Source of the DNA: an uncultured Pseudomonadota bacterium
GTDB lineage: Bacteria > Pseudomonadota > Gammaproteobacteria > Competibacterales > Competibacteraceae
DNA length: 40,310 bases
Direction: 5' to 3'
Assembly (NCBI GenBank): GCA_903844665.1
Contig: CAIMUS010000151.1
Coordinates: forward strand, 1 to 40,310
Within the stretch, counting starts at the first letter, position 1. Every line of letters begins with the position of its first letter. Shown piece after piece: positions 8,943 to 17,809 of this stretch. Under the pieces are notes generated by a model that had not been told where the DNA came from, did no database searches, and saw nothing but the letters and a program-made list of their open reading frames with translations. The translations under genes were made by a program, and so were the position numbers.

Positions 8943-11900
8943 ATGAGAAAATCACTCAGTAAGAAACTGATAAGTGCCGTAGGGATTGGCGCTATATTCA
9001 CAGGGATGCTGGCCTTACCACAAACCACCCAGGCGGCTGACTGGCATGGGGTCAAGTTTCCGCAGTCAGGTACCAACAATTACCTGGTTGTGGAGTTCCC
9101 GCGGGATGACCTGGTGCACTTCGAGCTTTCCGGGATGGGACCCGGACCCGATGCCAGCAAAGCAATCTTCACCACCTCTCAGGTAGCCAAAACCGATTAC
9201 ATTGGACCGAGCAGCTTCGTGCGATCAGGGCCAGGGGGCAATACCTTGGATACGGCGGACATGAAGGTAGTGGTCAACACCGACCTCTGTATGACCGTGA
9301 CGAACAAGACCAAAGGCCAGGAATTGACCACGATCTGCCCCCTCAACTTGTCGCATGATTGGAAAGGGCTGACTGTTACACCAGGCGGCATGCAGCATGT
9401 GTATGGTTTGGGAGAACAGTTCATCACCGCGGGTGATGCCGATGGTGACTGGACAGGCCGGATACGTGAATCGACCCAAGATCCGTTCGGAAACCATATG
9501 GATGGTTTCAATAATGCCTGTTGTGCTGGCAATGCTCAGTTCCCGGTGATGTACGCTGTCGGCGCTAACAATGCCAACTACGCTCTGTTCCTGGACCATA
9601 TCTACAAACAACGCTGGGATTTCACGGTCAATCCGTGGAAAGTCGAGACCTGGGGTGACCAGATTCGCGGGTACCTGATGATCGGTGCCAATCTGCCGGG
9701 CTTGCGTCAGGCCTACATGGATTTGACCGGTCACCCGCCGGTACCGCCGAAGAAAATGTTCGGGTTATGGGTCTCGGAATACGGCTACAACAGCTGGGGG
9801 GAGATCGACGACAAGCTCAGCAAACTGCGCGCCGACAAGTTTCCGATTGACGGCTTTGTGCTGGACCTCCAGTGGTTCGGCGGTGTGCCGGCAACCAACA
9901 ACAAGCCGAGCCACATGGGCAGCCTGACCTTCGACGACAAAAACTTCCCTGACCCCGCAGGCAAGCTAAAGACCTATAAGGACCAAGAAGGCATCGGCAT
10001 CATGACGATCGAAGAGTCGTACATCGACGATGGAGCTGTAGAACATGACGACCATCACGACATGGAAAGCCAAGAATACTTGGTGAAACAATGCACAAAT
10101 GGCCCAAAAAATACCTGTAAGCCCGCGCTGGCGTGTCCCGCCGCCACTTGTCCTCCCATTGTGCTGCACCACGACGATTTTTGGGGTACCGGCGGGATGA
10201 TCGACTGGACACAGGAGGGAGCTGGCAATCACTGGCATGACAAGAAGCGCCAGCCGTTGATCGATAAGGGCGTGATAGGCCACTGGCTCGACCTGGGTGA
10301 GCCGGAGACATACGATCCCACGGACTGGGTGGCCGGGATCCTCCCTGGCAAGCATGCGCACGCCGACTACCATAACATGTATAGCTTCAAGTGGGCGGAG
10401 AGCGTCGCGCGCGGTTATGCGCGCCATGGGGTAACGCGCCGGCCGTTCATGATGGCGCGTTCCGGCGCCAGTGGCATCCAGCGGTTTGGTGTCAGCATGT
10501 GGTCGACCGACATCGGTTCCAAGCTGGCCAACCTAGCGGCACACGAGAATGCTCAGATGCATATGTCCATGTCGGGTATGGATTACTTCGGCGCGGACAT
10601 CGGCGGGTTTCATCGTGAGCAGATGGACGACGACCTGAACGACATGTTCACCCAGTGGTTCGCCAACGGCATAATGTTTGACGTGCCGGGGCGGCCTCAC
10701 ACGGATAATCATGAATGCCCATATCCACCTCCGAGTCCACTACCGGACAAGTGTAGAGAGACGGCACCTGATCTAATCGGTGACAAGGCAAGCAACTTGG
10801 CGAATCTCCACCAGCGTTACGAACTGAGTCCCTACCTGTACTCACTGGCCCATCGTGCCTATCTGGCTGGTGAGCCGGTGGTACCGCCGCTGGTCTACTA
10901 CTACCAGAATGACATGAATGTCCGTAGGATGGGTTGGGAAAAGCTGCTTGGCCGCGATCTCCTGGTCGGGGTCGTCGCTAAACCAGGCGAGGCAAAACCT
11001 GGCGCGGAGCCGCGCGACATCTATCTGCCAGCGGGTGACTGGGTCAACTATCACACCAACGAGTGGTTCCACAGCACAGGGCAAACCTTTACCGGGCAGC
11101 CCGTGTTCCAGGATGGCATCTTCCGGCTGCCAACCTATGCTCGGGCTGGCGCGATTATCCCCAAGATGTTCGTCGACGATAAGACGATGAACGTCGTCGG
11201 CAAACGGACGGATGGTTCCACCCGCAATGAGTTGATCGTTCGGGTATACGCTGCCAAAGTGCCCAGCAGCTTCACGCTCTATGAGGACGACGGTGAAACC
11301 ATCGCCTACCAGAGCGGCGTCGTGCGCACCACTGTCATTTCCCAGCAGCTCTCCACCGACGGCAAGAGTGAAACGGTCACCATCGCGGCTGCCAGCGGCA
11401 GCTACGACGGCGCGCCGACCAGCCGTGCCAATGTCGTTGAACTGGTGGTAGAAGACGGGCAGGCCGACAAGGATAAGGGTGTTACCCTGAATGGGGGCAA
11501 ACTGACCCAACTCGCCAGCCGTGAGGCATTCGATGCGGCCGACAGTGGCTGGTTTAATGCCGGCAACAATCTGATCCTGGCCAAATCTGGCAGCCTGACC
11601 GTCGCCGATAGCAAGACCTTTGGGGTTGCGCTGGTTCCTCCACCACCATTTGCAAAGTTTGTATGCAAGAACGGTGATACGGTATTAGGTCAATCAGTGT
11701 ATGTGGTGGGCGATGTTGACGTACTTGGCAACGGGAATCCTGCCAAAGCGGTGAAGCTCGATCCTAACGGCCCTTACCCGATCTGGACCGGTGTGATCAA
11801 GAACCTGCCACCGAGCAAGACCATTCAATGGAAATGCCTCAAGCGGTCGGAAACTGGTGACACCAGCCACGGCGAGTTGCAACCGGAGCCGAGTAATGTG

Positions 11901-12272
11901 CTCAAGACACCGGAAAAAGGAGATGCTGGTACGACTACCGGCGACTTCGCTCCTGATGGGGTTGTGTCTGTGTCATTTGTCTGCGACAACGGCACCACGG
12001 TAGTTGGTCAATCTGTGTATGTGGTCGGGAGTATTCCCGCTCTCGGCAACTGGACGCCTGCCAAGGCGGTGAAGCTCGATCCTACGAACTATCCGCGCTG
12101 GACCAAGACGATCTCCCCACTGCCGGCGAGCACCAAGGTCGAATGGAAATGCATCAAGCGGGCGGAAACTGGTGACACCAGCCACGCCGATCAATGGGAA
12201 AAACCGGCGGGCCCGAATAATGTGGTTACCACTCCCGCGTCGGGAAATGTCACGACCAACGGTAGTTTTTAA
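8943..12272 (+). CDS. secreted GH31 alpha-glucosidase with two CBM20 starch-binding domains
   Basis: This encodes 1109 residues. Residues 1-31 are a Sec signal peptide ending TTQA-A. A GH31 N-terminal beta-domain leads to a TIM barrel from about residue 270 (FGLWVSEYGYNSW). The likely nucleophile is Asp450 in HWLDLGEPE and the acid/base is Asp523 in MWSTDIGS (family WSGD motif with G to T). GADIGGF follows. Beta-sandwich domains lie at about 740-890. Two CBM20-like modules follow (about 904-998 and 1007-1105), each with GQSVYVVG, a WT turn and EWKC/QWKC. The enzyme should act outside the cytoplasm on alpha-glucans bound by its CBM20 modules. A GGAGG ribosome site stands before the ATG, and a hairpin terminator follows. 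Exact linkage preference (alpha-1,4, 1,6 or transfer) cannot be read. Confidence 0.92.
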   Translation: MRKSLSKKLISAVGIGAIFTGMLALPQTTQAADWHGVKFPQSGTNNYLVVEFPRDDLVHFELSGMGPGPDASKAIFTTSQVAKTDYIGPSSFVRSGPGGNTLDTADMKVVVNTDLCMTVTNKTKGQELTTICPLNLSHDWKGLTVTPGGMQHVYGLGEQFITAGDADGDWTGRIRESTQDPFGNHMDGFNNACCAGNAQFPVMYAVGANNANYALFLDHIYKQRWDFTVNPWKVETWGDQIRGYLMIGANLPGLRQAYMDLTGHPPVPPKKMFGLWVSEYGYNSWGEIDDKLSKLRADKFPIDGFVLDLQWFGGVPATNNKPSHMGSLTFDDKNFPDPAGKLKTYKDQEGIGIMTIEESYIDDGAVEHDDHHDMESQEYLVKQCTNGPKNTCKPALACPAATCPPIVLHHDDFWGTGGMIDWTQEGAGNHWHDKKRQPLIDKGVIGHWLDLGEPETYDPTDWVAGILPGKHAHADYHNMYSFKWAESVARGYARHGVTRRPFMMARSGASGIQRFGVSMWSTDIGSKLANLAAHENAQMHMSMSGMDYFGADIGGFHREQMDDDLNDMFTQWFANGIMFDVPGRPHTDNHECPYPPPSPLPDKCRETAPDLIGDKASNLANLHQRYELSPYLYSLAHRAYLAGEPVVPPLVYYYQNDMNVRRMGWEKLLGRDLLVGVVAKPGEAKPGAEPRDIYLPAGDWVNYHTNEWFHSTGQTFTGQPVFQDGIFRLPTYARAGAIIPKMFVDDKTMNVVGKRTDGSTRNELIVRVYAAKVPSSFTLYEDDGETIAYQSGVVRTTVISQQLSTDGKSETVTIAAASGSYDGAPTSRANVVELVVEDGQADKDKGVTLNGGKLTQLASREAFDAADSGWFNAGNNLILAKSGSLTVADSKTFGVALVPPPPFAKFVCKNGDTVLGQSVYVVGDVDVLGNGNPAKAVKLDPNGPYPIWTGVIKNLPPSKTIQWKCLKRSETGDTSHGELQPEPSNVLKTPEKGDAGTTTGDFAPDGVVSVSFVCDNGTTVVGQSVYVVGSIPALGNWTPAKAVKLDPTNYPRWTKTISPLPASTKVEWKCIKRAETGDTSHADQWEKPAGPNNVVTTPASGNVTTNGSF

Positions 12273-12374
12273 CCATAAGGCAGACAAGGGTGGAATGGGT
12301 GCAGCCGGCAGGGGTTAAAGCCTGCACTGCAAACATGCCAGGGAAGGCGTCTTAACCTGACCCGGCATTACAAG

Positions 12375-12403
12375 GGAGCGTGTTGAGGCACGCTCCTTTG
12401 TTT
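12375..12403 (+). terminator. rho-independent terminator after GH31
   Basis: An 8-bp perfect stem (GGAGCGTG / CACGCTCC) with a 6-nt loop is followed by TTTGTTTGTT. It lies about 100 bp after the GH31 stop codon, so GH31 and the next hydrolase are probably separate transcripts. Confidence 0.85.
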
Positions 12404-12434
12404 GTTGCTTGGGTAGTGCTCCAAGAGTGTTGCC

Positions 12435-12478
12435 CAGTGATTAAAACTTATTGATTTAACTTACTAAAATATGCCATA
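12435..12478. repeat. 44-bp dispersed repeat, copy 2
   Basis: It matches 3803-3846 at about 36 of 44 positions, same orientation. It lies about 125 bp before the next hydrolase gene. The rest of 12273-12603 holds only the terminator and no gene. Confidence 0.55.
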
Positions 12479-12603
12479 CCAACACTCCTGCAACATTACC
12501 GATGACCCATGCATAGCACTCGACTGGTTATACACTCTGCAAACTTGCTTTAACAGCAATTCCAGGAACTGAGCAATAAGGCTGTTCCTGGAGGAGATTT
12601 CAC

Positions 12604-15450
12604 ATGAAGAATCAGCAGTTGGCAACTTTCGGGCCGGTAAACGGCGGCGTGTCCGCTGGTGCGATGGCCGCCGATGTCCGATGGGTAGGTAATACCTATC
12701 ATTGGCCTTTTAACGGCAACATTACACCCTCCAGCGAGGTGTGGATCAATACCGAATCCTGGCCAATGGGCGCGGCAGTCGGCGGGAGAGTCGTTTACAG
12801 CACCGATTACGGCGCAACCTGCCATTCGGTCGACATGAGCAAGAACGGTACCGCCGGCAATAACGATCGGTGGCACGTCAACCTGGGAACATTTCCCTCT
12901 GGCACGACCATTCGCTATGCCGTCGAGGTAACCAGCCCCTCCAGGGGGGACAACAACGGTGGTCAGGATTACCATGCCACGGTCGGAGAGATTGGTTCCA
13001 ATTTCCTGAACTGGAACGGCAGTACCGCCAGTCTTGCCGTTTCCAATCCTGACAGCGATGCCCGCGGCTATACCTTGAATTCCAATGCGGTGCGACGCCC
13101 CGACCCCACCGTCGGCAATCCCCGTCATTACTCCGAGACGTCCGGCAAGCCGATTGTCCGAACCGGCAACAATCTGTTCGACGGCCTGTTCAGCCTGGCT
13201 TATGAAGAAATGACGAACACGCTTTCTGTCCCTCCAACGGGAACGGACGGCTGGTTCAAGGCCGGCGTGCTATGGCCCGACGTCTGGACGCGCGACAGTG
13301 CCTATTCGGTCGATCTCTCGCTCGCCCAGCTCGACCCCGTCCGGGCGATGAATACCTTGAACTTCAGAGTCTCCGACCGGCGCGGCAATCCGGGTAAGCC
13401 TGAAATCATGCAGGACACCGGTTCGGGCGGCAGTTGGCCGGTGAGCAGCGATCGGGTGGTCTGGGCGCGTGCGGCCTGGGAACTGCTCAAATACCTCGAT
13501 GGTAGCATCCGCACCCGTTTTCGTGATGCCGCCTGTAACGCCATCGTCAATACTGTCGAGAACGATCGGATCGCTCTCTATGACTCCCGGGACGGTCTCT
13601 ACCGCGGTGAGCAATCCTTCCTTGATTGGCGTGAACAGACCTATCCCTCCTGGACGGCCAACAGGGTGGTGCATATCGGCATGTCGAAGACCCTGTCCAC
13701 CAACGTCAATCATTGGAGGATCCTCGATGTGGCTGCCAGGCTAGCCGATGAGAAGGGTCTGACGGCGGTGCGGGACAAATACCGCGGCTGGGCGGATGCC
13801 TTGAAGACGGCGCTCGACGAGCAGTTGTGGCTGGTAAACACCGGGCTTTACAGCACGATGAAAACCACCGAACTGGATCCCTCTGCGATCAGGCGATACG
13901 ATTTGCTGGGCGAAGCGCTGGTTATCATCGACGGCATCGCCGATAACACCAAGGCGGCTTCGATTCTCCAAAAGTATCCACACACCGTGGCCGGCGCCCC
14001 GGTTTCCTGGCCGCAAATCCGGGACACCAAGATTTATCACAACCGCTCGATTTGGCCCTTCACGACGGCCTATTGGATGAAGGCTGCCGCTCTGGCGAAG
14101 AACGATCAGGTGGTGAACCACAACCTCAAGTCCCTGCTACGCGGCGCGGCTTTGAATTTGTCGAATATGGAGAATTTCGAGTTCATCAGCCTTTCCGCCT
14201 GGGTCAATGATCCCGATAACAAGGATGACGATGACGTAAAAGGTCATGGGCCGGATATCGACTCGGAGGCCCAGCTTTGGTCAGTGGCAGGTTATATGTC
14301 CGCGGTGCTGGATGTGATTTTCGGTCGGCAGGCGACCCAAACCGGCATCCGGTTCCAACCCTTCGTGACCCAGTATATGCGGAATACGTTGTTCCCAACC
14401 GCTTCCAGCATCAAACTCAACAACCTGCCTTACAAAGGTAAGATATTGAATGTCGAATTGCTGCTTCCGGCCAAAGGAACGGGTAACAACGGGTATTACA
14501 ATGTGTCCAGCGTGACGCTGAACGACACGACCGTGGCGAATGACACCTACTTTACTGCCACCAAACTGGCCACGACAAATCGAATCCAGATCCAGCTCGT
14601 GGACGCCAATGCTCCCGCTTCCAGTATGACAGTGATAAACGATACCGGTGACTACAAACGCTTCTGGGCGCCCAGAGAGCCCAACATCGTGAGCGTGACG
14701 CTCAACGGCGGATTATTGACAGTCAGCTTCGACACCAACGGTGAAAGTGGCGTGACTTACAACATCTATCGCAACGGCGTGGAAGTGGCAAGTGGCCTTA
14801 CCTCCACCAAGTGGACCGATCCCGATTCCGGAAATTGGGCGACAAAAACTCTGGGCTACAGCGTCGAGCAGAAATACACCGGAAGTTACCCGGTTGACAA
14901 CTATTCGCACCACTCCGATCCAGTGTGTTACTGGGAGGCAGCTGGCGCCTACACTGAGATCAATACCGGCAGTGGTTTAAACAGTCTGGATGGCGCTTCC
15001 ACAGCCCGGGATCACGACAGGTACCACTTCAACAATTGGGGGCGCCCGGACCAAGTTCTGGAAGCGACCTATAAACCTAGTGTGACAGGCAGGTACGCTA
15101 TCCAGACTATTTACGGCAACGCTTTCAATGGAGTCAACACTGGCATTACTGCCTGCGTGAAGATCATAGAAGTGGTCGACAGTTCCAATCAAGTCGTAGC
15201 CTCTGCGGTGATGATAATGCCGCACCTCCCCTCGATGGATCCGAAGAAACCGGATCCCTGGGATACCTGGGGGGATTCCAGTTTTGCCCAGGCTTCGCTC
15301 ACGGCGGGTGTCACCTACAAGATCCGCATCAAAGACTTCTACAACATGTCCTACCTTGCCAGCAACGCCAACTATGGCGGCGCCGGAGGTTCGAACGGGC
15401 CGATCAACCGGGCGAATATCTCCGGCCTCAAGATTCTGAGAATGGAGTAA
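12604..15450 (+). CDS. large (alpha/alpha)6-type glycoside hydrolase with accessory carbohydrate-binding-like domains
   Basis: This encodes 948 residues with a good ribosome site (GGAGGA, 7 nt before ATG). The N-terminal beta-domain (about 24-115; RWVGNTYHWP ... GTFPSGTTIRYAVEV) looks like a starch-binding or early-set domain. The middle (about 190-590) is all-helical and resembles a six-hairpin glycosidase, with WPDVWTRDSAYSVDLSLAQL, NRSIWPFTTAYW and DIDSEAQLWSVAGY as candidate active-site segments. A fibronectin-III-like part (about 680-760) and a C-terminal CBM-like beta domain (about 780-948) follow. An amylolytic or debranching role is inferred from the GH31 neighbour. The exact GH family is not certain. 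The N-terminus ends in AGAMA-A like a cleavage site but lacks a hydrophobic core, so export is unclear. Confidence 0.75.
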   Translation: MKNQQLATFGPVNGGVSAGAMAADVRWVGNTYHWPFNGNITPSSEVWINTESWPMGAAVGGRVVYSTDYGATCHSVDMSKNGTAGNNDRWHVNLGTFPSGTTIRYAVEVTSPSRGDNNGGQDYHATVGEIGSNFLNWNGSTASLAVSNPDSDARGYTLNSNAVRRPDPTVGNPRHYSETSGKPIVRTGNNLFDGLFSLAYEEMTNTLSVPPTGTDGWFKAGVLWPDVWTRDSAYSVDLSLAQLDPVRAMNTLNFRVSDRRGNPGKPEIMQDTGSGGSWPVSSDRVVWARAAWELLKYLDGSIRTRFRDAACNAIVNTVENDRIALYDSRDGLYRGEQSFLDWREQTYPSWTANRVVHIGMSKTLSTNVNHWRILDVAARLADEKGLTAVRDKYRGWADALKTALDEQLWLVNTGLYSTMKTTELDPSAIRRYDLLGEALVIIDGIADNTKAASILQKYPHTVAGAPVSWPQIRDTKIYHNRSIWPFTTAYWMKAAALAKNDQVVNHNLKSLLRGAALNLSNMENFEFISLSAWVNDPDNKDDDDVKGHGPDIDSEAQLWSVAGYMSAVLDVIFGRQATQTGIRFQPFVTQYMRNTLFPTASSIKLNNLPYKGKILNVELLLPAKGTGNNGYYNVSSVTLNDTTVANDTYFTATKLATTNRIQIQLVDANAPASSMTVINDTGDYKRFWAPREPNIVSVTLNGGLLTVSFDTNGESGVTYNIYRNGVEVASGLTSTKWTDPDSGNWATKTLGYSVEQKYTGSYPVDNYSHHSDPVCYWEAAGAYTEINTGSGLNSLDGASTARDHDRYHFNNWGRPDQVLEATYKPSVTGRYAIQTIYGNAFNGVNTGITACVKIIEVVDSSNQVVASAVMIMPHLPSMDPKKPDPWDTWGDSSFAQASLTAGVTYKIRIKDFYNMSYLASNANYGGAGGSNGPINRANISGLKILRME

Positions 15451-15478
15451 ACAATAGATAGAAATAAAGCATTATAAC

Positions 15479-15547
15479 CATGCATCACCTAATCGGCCTC
15501 CAGCCCGGATTCGACGGGAGGTGGGATCAGACCCCGCCGGGAGGCTT
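15479..15547. repeat. 69-bp direct repeat, right copy
   Basis: It matches 6602-6670 at 64 of 69 positions. On the plus strand it keeps a decayed kinase tail (HHLIGLQ, stop codon changed to CAG); on the minus strand it is the working end of the regulator gene. Confidence 0.9.
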
Positions 15548-16187
15548 CGATGACCGCATGAGTGCGGTTACCGGCATTCAACGCCCGCAAGATGGCCGTG
15601 ACATGCAGTTTCACGGTGCCTTCCGCCAACTCCAGGCGTTTGCCGATAACCTTGTTGGATAAACCCTGCCCCATCAGGCGCAGCACCTCCACCTGCCGTG
15701 GGGTCAGTCCGCCTTCACCGCCTTCTTCCAACTGAACCGGGGGTGTCTGGACCGAAACCAAGGGGGTCGAAGATGCAGGCAGGCTTGCCAGGGCAGCCAG
15801 CAAGGCCGGTGGGATATACACATCGCCCGCCAGCACGAGGCGCAGAGCGGTAATCATCTCGTGGCTGCTGCATGATTTCACGATATAGCCTGCCGCACCT
15901 GCATTCAAAGCGTGTTGCACAGTGGTCGGGTTCTCCGAGGCGGACAATATGACCAGGGGAACCGCGGGCGTCAGCCCATGCAGTTCAGGCAATACCGACA
16001 GACCGTCTCTGTCCGGCAGGGCCAGATCCAACAGGATCAAGTCCAGGTCCTGATAGTGGGCGGCCAGGTGCATGGCCTCCTTGGCAGTCGCTGCTTCGAT
16101 CACCACGGCGGTGTCATCGAATTGCTTGATAACGTGCAGGAGTGCTTCGCGAAATAAAGTATGGTCGTCAACAAGAAGAATACGCAT
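15489..16187 (-). CDS. NarL/LuxR-family response regulator
   Basis: From the ATG at 16187 it has 232 residues and starts MRILLVDDHTLFREALL; longer starts exist (to 16259), but a GGAG site about 10 nt upstream and the family length favour this one. The receiver domain has acidic Asp7/Asp8 and phospho-acceptor Asp54 in LLDLALPD. A variable linker of about 30 residues leads to a LuxR helix-turn-helix (LTPRQVEVLRLMGQGLSNKVIGKRL ends in a DNA-recognition helix). It should bind DNA when phosphorylated. Its probable kinase is encoded at 4575-6626, separated from it by the amylolytic cassette. Targets are unknown; the cassette genes are candidates. Confidence 0.9.
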   Translation of the reverse strand: MRILLVDDHTLFREALLHVIKQFDDTAVVIEAATAKEAMHLAAHYQDLDLILLDLALPDRDGLSVLPELHGLTPAVPLVILSASENPTTVQHALNAGAAGYIVKSCSSHEMITALRLVLAGDVYIPPALLAALASLPASSTPLVSVQTPPVQLEEGGEGGLTPRQVEVLRLMGQGLSNKVIGKRLELAEGTVKLHVTAILRALNAGNRTHAVIEASRRGLIPPPVESGLEAD

Positions 16188-16230
16188 GGATTTTGGCTCT
16201 CCGCTAACTTGCATTGATCGTAACGGACGC

Positions 16231-17079
16231 TCAGGTTGCGCGCCGCAGTCGCCGCACACTGTCGATGGGCAGACCGGTCTTGGCAGCGATCAACGCATCG
16301 TCGTCGGTCATATCCAGCAGGGCCTGGGCAATCCGCAGCCGTTCTTCCTGCTTGCCTTTTTCCATGCCTCGTTGTTCGGCCAGGGTGATGGCGCCGCGCT
16401 GATCCTGGATGAATATCTCCCGTCGCTCCTGATCCTCCAGTTCTTCCGGCGTCAGCCCGGCTTTATTGGCGATCTCGAACGCCTGCACAATCGCCGGCTC
16501 CACTTGCAAACTGGCCGGCGCCGACTCCAGGTCGCCGGCGTGTTTCAGAAAAAAGAACCAGCGGTCCAGCACCGTCTCCAGGTCCTGTTCGGTCTTGGTG
16601 AACTTGGGTAATTCGGCGAACACCAGTTCCAGATCGTCGCTATAGAGCCGTCCCGTTTCCGCCAGCAGATGGAATTTGTTGACGATGGCGGGCAGGTCCT
16701 CGAACATCACGAAGTCGGTGATGGTGATGGCGATGACATCGGTCAGCAGGTGGTAGTCCTCGCCTCGCTGGATCTGGCCGGAGTAGGCTTTACAGGCGTT
16801 GTAAAGCACCCGCTTTTCGAAGGCGGCGACGTTGAGCACCTGCATTTCGATGATATACCACTGGCCCTGTTCATCGCGGGCGCGGACGTCCAGGTAGGTG
16901 TCTTTCATCCCCTGGATTTTGGGGGCCAGGTAGGGATCGAGCAGGGTGAGATCGACGATCCGGTAGGGCGATTGCAGCCCCAGAATGGCGTTGAGGAAGC
17001 TTAACAGGATATCGTGGCTGCGCTCGGAGCCGAAGATCCGTTTGAAAGCGAAGTCGGTTTTGGGATTGAGGAAGCGCAT
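16231..17079 (-). CDS. Rpn-family recombination-promoting nuclease / PD-(D/E)XK putative transposase
   Basis: This encodes 282 residues with the family's usual start (MRFLNPKTDFAFKRIFGSE) and nuclease core (YLDVRARDEQGQWYIIEMQV), where Asp in DVRA and Glu/Gln in EMQ are the predicted catalytic residues. The C-terminal part is helical and charged (QRGMEKGKQEERLRIAQALL), as is usual. Family members are DNA endonucleases that promote RecA-independent recombination. It appears intact and full length. It ends 44 bp before the regulator's start codon on the same strand, so the two could be co-transcribed. Confidence 0.85.
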   Translation of the reverse strand: MRFLNPKTDFAFKRIFGSERSHDILLSFLNAILGLQSPYRIVDLTLLDPYLAPKIQGMKDTYLDVRARDEQGQWYIIEMQVLNVAAFEKRVLYNACKAYSGQIQRGEDYHLLTDVIAITITDFVMFEDLPAIVNKFHLLAETGRLYSDDLELVFAELPKFTKTEQDLETVLDRWFFFLKHAGDLESAPASLQVEPAIVQAFEIANKAGLTPEELEDQERREIFIQDQRGAITLAEQRGMEKGKQEERLRIAQALLDMTDDDALIAAKTGLPIDSVRRLRRAT

Positions 17080-17102
17080 GGTAGAACGGGTTCCGCGGAT
17101 GG

Positions 17103-17360
17103 GTGGAGTGTTCGCAGGTTATCAGATTGGCTCCTTCCAGGGTATACTTGCCGCGTTCAGATCAGGCAGCGCGTAAGGCGGATGCCAAAAGGGCGATCCG
17201 TCGTATCGAGAAAAACATTCGGAGACCACCTGCGGTGTTCCGCCTTAAGAGCTACGAGCTGCATATTTCGCCGTTTGGCGAATGGGATAAAGACAGGGAA
17301 CACATGGGCGAGCAATTGGCACAATATGGAATGATCAATTATGGCTTCCGAAGCGAATAG
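17103..17360 (+). CDS. small basic protein of unknown function
   Basis: The open frame runs up to 85 residues from a GTG at 17103, but the real start is unclear. The C-terminal two thirds (from about RSDQAARKADAKRAIRR) look coding: basic and helical, then KSYELHISPFGEWDKDREHMG. Its stop overlaps by 20 bp the original start of the next gene (ATG at 17341), so the three small genes 17103-18038 form an overlapping cluster. No family recognised. It is divergent from the Rpn gene. Confidence 0.5.
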   Translation: MECSQVIRLAPSRVYLPRSDQAARKADAKRAIRRIEKNIRRPPAVFRLKSYELHISPFGEWDKDREHMGEQLAQYGMINYGFRSE

Positions 17361-17809
17361 CCCGGTAACACTGGTGTCCAGTAACCGTTCAGACCCCCCA
17401 CCCCAACCCTCCCCCACAAGGGGGGAGGGAGTTATTGCAAAACAGCTACTTAGCGTATTCCCCCTCCCCTTGTGGGAGGGGGCTAGGGGGAGGGGGGTGA
17501 ACGCTTACGGTGTCCAATGCTTATGAGGTTGCAAAGGCGGGCGGAAAGTATTCGGGCTGGTTGAAACAGCAGCGTATCTTGCCGGTGCATTTACTCGAAA
17601 AAGCGATTCGTTCGTTTGAGAAATTAATTGCAGAACATGAATCCTGGCTGGAAGACCCGGCCCGCAAGATTCCTGATTTTTATTGCTTGCATCTCAACCA
17701 GCAGAAGCATTTGTTGGAGAAGCATTGGCCGGATGATATCCAACGCAACCGGGATTACGTGACTATTCTGAAAGGCATTTTGCAGGAGAAAAGGCATGGC
17801 GATGAGTGA
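17341..17809 (+). pseudogene. small unknown gene split at its 5' end by a MITE
   Basis: The original gene can be rebuilt by removing the 128-bp element and one 8-bp target copy. It then reads from the ATG at 17341, MASEANSPVTLVS, straight into NAYEVAKAGGKYSGW and on to the stop at 17807, giving about 110 residues. Today the first 13 codons are separated from the rest by 136 bp that shift the frame. A GTG at 17510, inside the target duplication, could still start a 99-residue product, so the protein may survive with a shorter N-terminus. It is rich in charged helical residues (LLEKAIRSFEKLIAEHESW). No family recognised. It overlaps both neighbours. Confidence 0.75.
17381..17508 (+). mobile_element. 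128-bp MITE with 8-bp target duplication, copy 1
   Basis: The element starts GTAACCGTTCAGACCCCC and ends GGGGTGAACGCTTAC, so the ends are imperfect inverted repeats (GTAASCGTTCA). It is flanked on both sides by the perfect 8-bp repeat GGTGTCCA (17373-17380 and 17509-17516). The C-rich and G-rich arms make it nearly palindromic, and it has no coding capacity. GTAA ends plus 8-bp duplications are hallmarks of IS66-family elements, so a full-length IS66 relative probably mobilised it. The second copy is at 29102-29229, inverted. Confidence 0.93.
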
